NCBI GenBank assembly: GCA_029961105.1
Contig: JASBVO010000009.1
Span: 62,001 to 126,000, forward strand
Length of the DNA: 64,000 nucleotides
From: Micrococcus sp.
GTDB lineage: Bacteria; Actinomycetota; Actinomycetes; Actinomycetales; Micrococcaceae
Reading direction: 5' to 3'
Of this stretch, positions 61,839 to 64,000 are shown piece after piece. Position numbers and translations under genes: made by a program. A model generated the notes under the pieces. That model worked only from the letters and a program-made list of their open reading frames with translations. It was not told the DNA's origin and did not search any database. Positions within the stretch are counted from its first letter, which is position 1; every line of letters begins with the position of its first letter.

Positions 61839-63314
61839 ATGGCAGCCCCGTCCCTGTGGGAAATGGTCGCCCAGAAGTTCGAGCGCACCGCCCCCGAGTA
61901 CGCCAGCCCCCTGGACATGGCCAAGGCCCTCGACCCACGGGTCATCCGCACCCCGGCCCTCGACCTCATCAACCGCAAGCTCGTCGAGACCGCGAACACC
62001 CCCGACGGCCGCCTCATCGTCTCCATGCCCCCGCAGGAGGGCAAGAGCCAGCTCTGCTCGCGCCGGTTTCCGCTGTGGATGCTCACCCAGAACCCCCACA
62101 CTAGGATCGCCGTGGCCTCCTACGAGGCCAACATCGCCTCCCGCTGGGGCCGCACCGTCCGCGACGACATCACCCAGCACACCGACCGCCTCGGCCTCGC
62201 CGTGCGCCCCGACGTGTCCGCCCAGAAGGAATGGCAACTCAAGGACGCCGACGGGGGCATGTTCACCGCCGGCGTCGGTGGAGCCATGACCGGCCGCCCC
62301 GTCGACCTGTTGCTCATCGACGACCCCGTCAAGGGCCGCGAGCAAGCCGACAGCCCGACCATCCAGGAGAAGACCTGGTCGTGGTGGACCGACACCGCCC
62401 TCACCCGCCTGGCCCCCTGCGCCCCCGTCATCCTCATCCTGACCCGGTGGTCCGAGAACGACCTCGCCGGGAAGCTGCTGGCCGACGAGCCGGACGTGTG
62501 GGAGTTCCTGAACATCCCGGCCCAAGCCGAGGACGACACCGACCCCCTCGGCCGGGCACCCGGCGAGTTCATGGTGTCCGCCCGTGGCCGCACCACCGCC
62601 CAGTGGGAGGCCCGCAAACGGTCCTCCGGGCCCGTCACCTGGGCCTCCCTCTACCAGGGCCGTCCGGCGCCGGCTGAGGGCGGGATCTTCCCCACCGACT
62701 GGCCCACCTACGACACCCCGCTCTGGATTCAGCACGAGGACGGACGCCGCACCGTGCCCGGGATCGGCCGCGAGGACCACGAGCTCATCCAGTCCTGGGA
62801 CCTCGCGTTCAAGGGCGGGGACCGCTCCGACTACGTCGTCGGCCAGGTCTGGCTGCGGATCGGCGCCGACGTGTACCTGCTCGACCAGGTCCGCGCCCGC
62901 ATGGACTTCAACCGCACCCTGCAGACCGTCCGTGACCTCACCGCCAAGTGGCCGCAGGCCGGGGCAAAGTTCATCGAGGACAAGGCCAACGGCCCCGCCG
63001 TCATCGCCAGCCTCGCCCAGACGATTCCCGGGATCATCCCCGTGGAACCGGAGGGCGGCAAGGTCGCCCGCGCCAACGCCATCAGCCCATTCGCCCACGC
63101 CAAGAACGTGCACCTTCCCGCCGCGGCCCTGCTCTCCAATGTGCAGGACCTGCGGGACGAGGCGCTGAACTTCCCCAACGGCGCCCACGACGACGCCGTC
63201 GACGCCATGACCCAGGCCATCAACCAGCTGCTCCTGCGCCCCCTCACCGGCGGACCGCAGAACATCGACGAGCTCGTCCCAGACGACACCAGCTGGCAGA
63301 TCAGCCCGTACTAG
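61839..63314 (+). CDS. Terminase large subunit
   Basis: DNA packaging motor, 491 residues. ATPase: SMPPQEGKSQLCSR (Walker A-like) near residue 65 and LLLIDDPVKG (Walker B), then LTRWSENDLAGKLL (coupling motif). RNase H-like nuclease: SWDLAFKGGDRSDYVVGQVW, FIEDKANGPAVI and NGAHDDAVDAMTQAI with the three expected acidic residues. Starts the structural region, with the portal gene 18 bp later. Confidence 0.93.
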   Translation: MAAPSLWEMVAQKFERTAPEYASPLDMAKALDPRVIRTPALDLINRKLVETANTPDGRLIVSMPPQEGKSQLCSRRFPLWMLTQNPHTRIAVASYEANIASRWGRTVRDDITQHTDRLGLAVRPDVSAQKEWQLKDADGGMFTAGVGGAMTGRPVDLLLIDDPVKGREQADSPTIQEKTWSWWTDTALTRLAPCAPVILILTRWSENDLAGKLLADEPDVWEFLNIPAQAEDDTDPLGRAPGEFMVSARGRTTAQWEARKRSSGPVTWASLYQGRPAPAEGGIFPTDWPTYDTPLWIQHEDGRRTVPGIGREDHELIQSWDLAFKGGDRSDYVVGQVWLRIGADVYLLDQVRARMDFNRTLQTVRDLTAKWPQAGAKFIEDKANGPAVIASLAQTIPGIIPVEPEGGKVARANAISPFAHAKNVHLPAAALLSNVQDLRDEALNFPNGAHDDAVDAMTQAINQLLLRPLTGGPQNIDELVPDDTSWQISPY

Positions 63315-63332
63315 CCGAAGGAGGCCATCCGC

Positions 63333-64000
63333 ATGGGGATCCTGGAAACCCTTGGCCTCCGCGCCCCCGCCGTGACCGAAACGCAGGCCGCCGACCCCAA
63401 GGTCGCCGAGCTCTCCGCCGAGGTCGACACCCTGACCTACCGGCTCGAGGAGTCCCTGGCGCAGCTGCGGGCCGAGAACGCCGGGTGGGACATCGTCGGC
63501 GCCGAGTCCGACACCAACCCCTCCCACGAGGTCCTCGTCCGCGACGCCAACCTCGTCCGGGCCTCCTCCGGGATGAACCCCCTGATGGTCCGCGCCAAGG
63601 CCGTGCGCGGCGCCTACGTGTGGGGTGGCGGGGTCACCGTCGAGGCCGCCTCCACCGGTGAACAGGGCACGCAGGACGTGCAGCAGGTCGTCACCGAGTT
63701 CTTCGAGGACGCCGGCAACCAGGCCGCCGTGTTCGGCGACCAGGCCCGGGAGGCCCTCGAGGGCGACCTGTTCGACGACGGCAACGTGTTCATCGGCCAC
63801 TGGGTGGACCCCTGGGCCGGTGGCACCAAGGTGCGGGTCATCCCGTTCGACGAGATCGTGGAGATCCACACCGCCCCCGGGGACCGGTCCGTGCCGCAGT
63901 TCTACCGGCGCCGGTGGACCGAGCAGGGCATCGGGGACACCACCCCGCGCACCCTCGAGGCCCTGTACCCGGCCCTGGACTACGACCCCCAGACGCAGCC
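63333..64000 (+). CDS. Phage portal protein, N-terminal part (cut by window edge)
   Basis: At least 222 residues visible. Starts MGILETLGLRAPAVTE, then RDANLVRASSGMNPLMVRAKAVRGAYVWGGGVTVE and DQAREALEGDLFDDGNVFIGHWV...RVIPFDEIVEIH, a portal-type layout. Directly after the large terminase subunit. GAAGGAGGCC precedes the ATG. The rest of the gene and the head-tail module lie outside the window. Confidence 0.85.
   Translation, partial: MGILETLGLRAPAVTETQAADPKVAELSAEVDTLTYRLEESLAQLRAENAGWDIVGAESDTNPSHEVLVRDANLVRASSGMNPLMVRAKAVRGAYVWGGGVTVEAASTGEQGTQDVQQVVTEFFEDAGNQAAVFGDQAREALEGDLFDDGNVFIGHWVDPWAGGTKVRVIPFDEIVEIHTAPGDRSVPQFYRRRWTEQGIGDTTPRTLEALYPALDYDPQTQ

Noticed and set aside
43505-64000. CRISPR array or defence island in the prophage
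   Set aside because: No regularly spaced direct repeats and no Cas-like proteins; the repeated 13-mer is palindromic, kilobases apart and promoter-linked.

Overview
The window is high-GC DNA with dense, short-spaced genes, many GTG starts and GTGA/ATGA overlaps. It looks like a Micrococcales actinobacterium, probably of the Micrococcaceae/Citricoccus-Kocuria type. Supporting markers are polyprenol-phosphate-mannose-dependent mannosyltransferases of the MptA/B kind, a group II truncated hemoglobin (GlbO type), a long-form GAPDH, and a Nif3 / zinc-ribbon / RNase H operon arranged as in Mycobacterium. Positions 1 to about 43,440 are ordinary chromosome. From 43,440 to the right edge is a temperate siphophage-type prophage that continues beyond the window.

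Chromosome, left to right: a molybdopterin cluster (mogA-moaE-moaA, moaA cut by the window edge); an OsmC-truncated hemoglobin fusion; an acyl-CoA thioesterase; a three-gene module of N-formylglutamate amidohydrolase, QEGLA-motif (MATCAP-like) metallopeptidase and glutathione-synthase-like ATP-grasp ligase; ettA and a second ssb; tRNA-Arg; a DUF2079 membrane protein; a patatin-like lipase; three overlapping GT-C mannosyltransferase genes; orn and tRNA-His; an M20 amidohydrolase with two tandem MFS exporters; def; a CPBP-family membrane protein; gap; a BCCT osmolyte transporter; rnpB (an unannotated-looking 400 nt gap that is RNase P RNA); yaaA; a THF-dependent aminomethyltransferase-family protein; the Nif3 / zinc-ribbon / RNase H-VOC operon; msrA; cysK-cysE; gnd; a lipoprotein SGNH hydrolase; ppk2; panD. 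Perfect hairpins mark several transcription ends.

Prophage: a displaced 3' half of a tRNA-Val(TAC) gene is the attachment site, next to a tyrosine integrase. A leftward lysogeny block (int, small membrane protein, ImmA-like protease, two-HTH repressor) faces a long rightward block: Cro-like regulator, excisionase-like protein, YqaJ/RecT recombination, SSB, NrdH-like redoxin, cytosine methyltransferase, replication genes, VRR-NUC nuclease, many small Cys-rich or zinc-binding proteins, GIY-YIG protein, terminase and portal. Head, tail and lysis genes are beyond the edge.

The most notable prophage signal is a 13 bp palindrome, TGCGTAGTACGCA (one-base variants included), that occurs six times, each just before the first gene of a rightward transcription unit and often lying inside a recognisable promoter. 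It is most simply read as the operator of the prophage repressor, dividing the early region into five or six co-repressed units. An SOS-box-like palindrome lies before the ImmA-like gene and could couple induction to DNA damage. On the chromosome the most interesting items are the ligase/peptidase module at 4.5-7.7 kb and two domain fusions (OsmC-globin and RNase H-VOC).
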